Translations under genes and position numbers: made by a program
Notes under the pieces: model-generated
Told to the model about the DNA's origin: nothing
The model's database searches: none
Seen by the model: the letters and a program-made list of their open reading frames with translations, nothing else
DNA from: Pisaster brevispinus
Taxonomy: Eukaryota; Echinodermata; Asteroidea; Forcipulatida; Asteriidae
Length of the DNA stretch: 64,000 bases
Assembly: GCA_023634235.1 (NCBI GenBank)
Contig: JAMKCF010000002.1
Span: forward strand, 15,309,091 to 15,373,090
Reading direction: 5' to 3'
Shown: positions 63,550 through 64,000 of the stretch, piece by piece
Numbering within the stretch: position 1 is the first letter of the stretch
Layout: every line of letters starts with the position of its first letter

Positions 63550-64000
63550 TTTATGAGTTTTATGTGTGCCTATACTTTAGTTCAAGGTAGTATATGGCTA
63601 TAGAAATTATATCATATTGTTGGGAAAGTCAGCATAAAAATGAAGTTAATTAATTTTATTGAAAAAATATAGTCTTCGTTTGAGTTGTTTTTCTAGTTTT
63701 CGATAAAGCGCTAGACTTGCAGTTTATTGCAACTATTCAACTAGGCCAATATAGAACTGCGTGGTCCTTACAGGGGGTAATGGATCAAAGGCAGACCTTC
63801 GGCCTTTCCATCTGGAAAACGTAACAAATGTTTTCCAGTCTCTGTTACGTAATCCTCGCCATGACAGTAGTATTTTTTGTAATAGCCATCGTGATGACTC
63901 AATCACTTCCTCCACACACCCTGGTTGATTAACGGCCTTAATTGGTTCATAAAAACCATTGTCTGGGCCCCCTTTGTCCCCTTGGCTAGACAGACAGCTA
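63550..64000. other. Window end, no gene seen
   Basis: No recognisable feature. Confidence 0.5.

Noticed and set aside
1..64000. CRISPR arrays, operons, prokaryotic promoters or prophage
   Set aside because: The window is eukaryotic: spliced genes, SINEs and LINEs. Its tandem repeats lack the alternating repeat and unique-spacer structure of CRISPR.

Overview
The window looks like nuclear DNA of a marine invertebrate, most likely an echinoderm and possibly a sea star. It has introns with GT/AG borders, very large exons, many tRNA-headed SINE copies, and dense palindromic MITE-like elements whose ends read like GGGCCCAATTTCATA. The echinoderm assignment rests on my recollection of such repeats plus the strength of the protein match, not on a search.

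Two protein-coding genes are supported, both on the + strand. The first (about 2.3-24.9 kb, 5' end outside the window) is the SPEN / split ends / SHARP orthologue. Nine exons can be joined with consistent phases: two exons plus a third carry two RRMs, two exons carry a basic Arg/Ser/Glu-rich linker, one giant exon of 11,476 bases encodes a disordered region, and three short exons encode the C-terminal SPOC domain. The visible part encodes about 4,300 residues. SPEN family proteins are nuclear RNA-binding corepressor scaffolds that recruit SMRT/NCoR and HDAC through SPOC. The giant exon holds an 83-codon polyglutamine tract, a 5 x 21-bp repeat, a six-fold QSP repeat, an RG-rich stretch and an AT-hook-like stretch.

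The second gene begins at 52.0 kb with a large exon encoding at least 875 residues of Ser/Pro-rich sequence and ending inside the first zinc finger of a LIM domain, as in zyxin/Ajuba-type adaptor proteins. Its remaining exons were not found and probably lie beyond the window.

The 27 kb between the genes, the introns and the last 9 kb hold mobile-element debris: at least two palindromic MITE families with several copies each (called M1 and M2 here), single-copy TIR elements including one with an 8-bp target duplication and one flanked by TTAA, at least four tRNA-derived SINE families (A-D), several LINE 3' ends, and several minisatellites. Several insertions are nested, which gives relative ages. 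The most unusual signals are two perfect histone-type 3' stem-loops (6-bp stem, UUUC loop), one of them in the sense strand of a SPEN intron inside the SPOC coding region, and a SINE tail that abuts the acceptor of the first SPOC exon.
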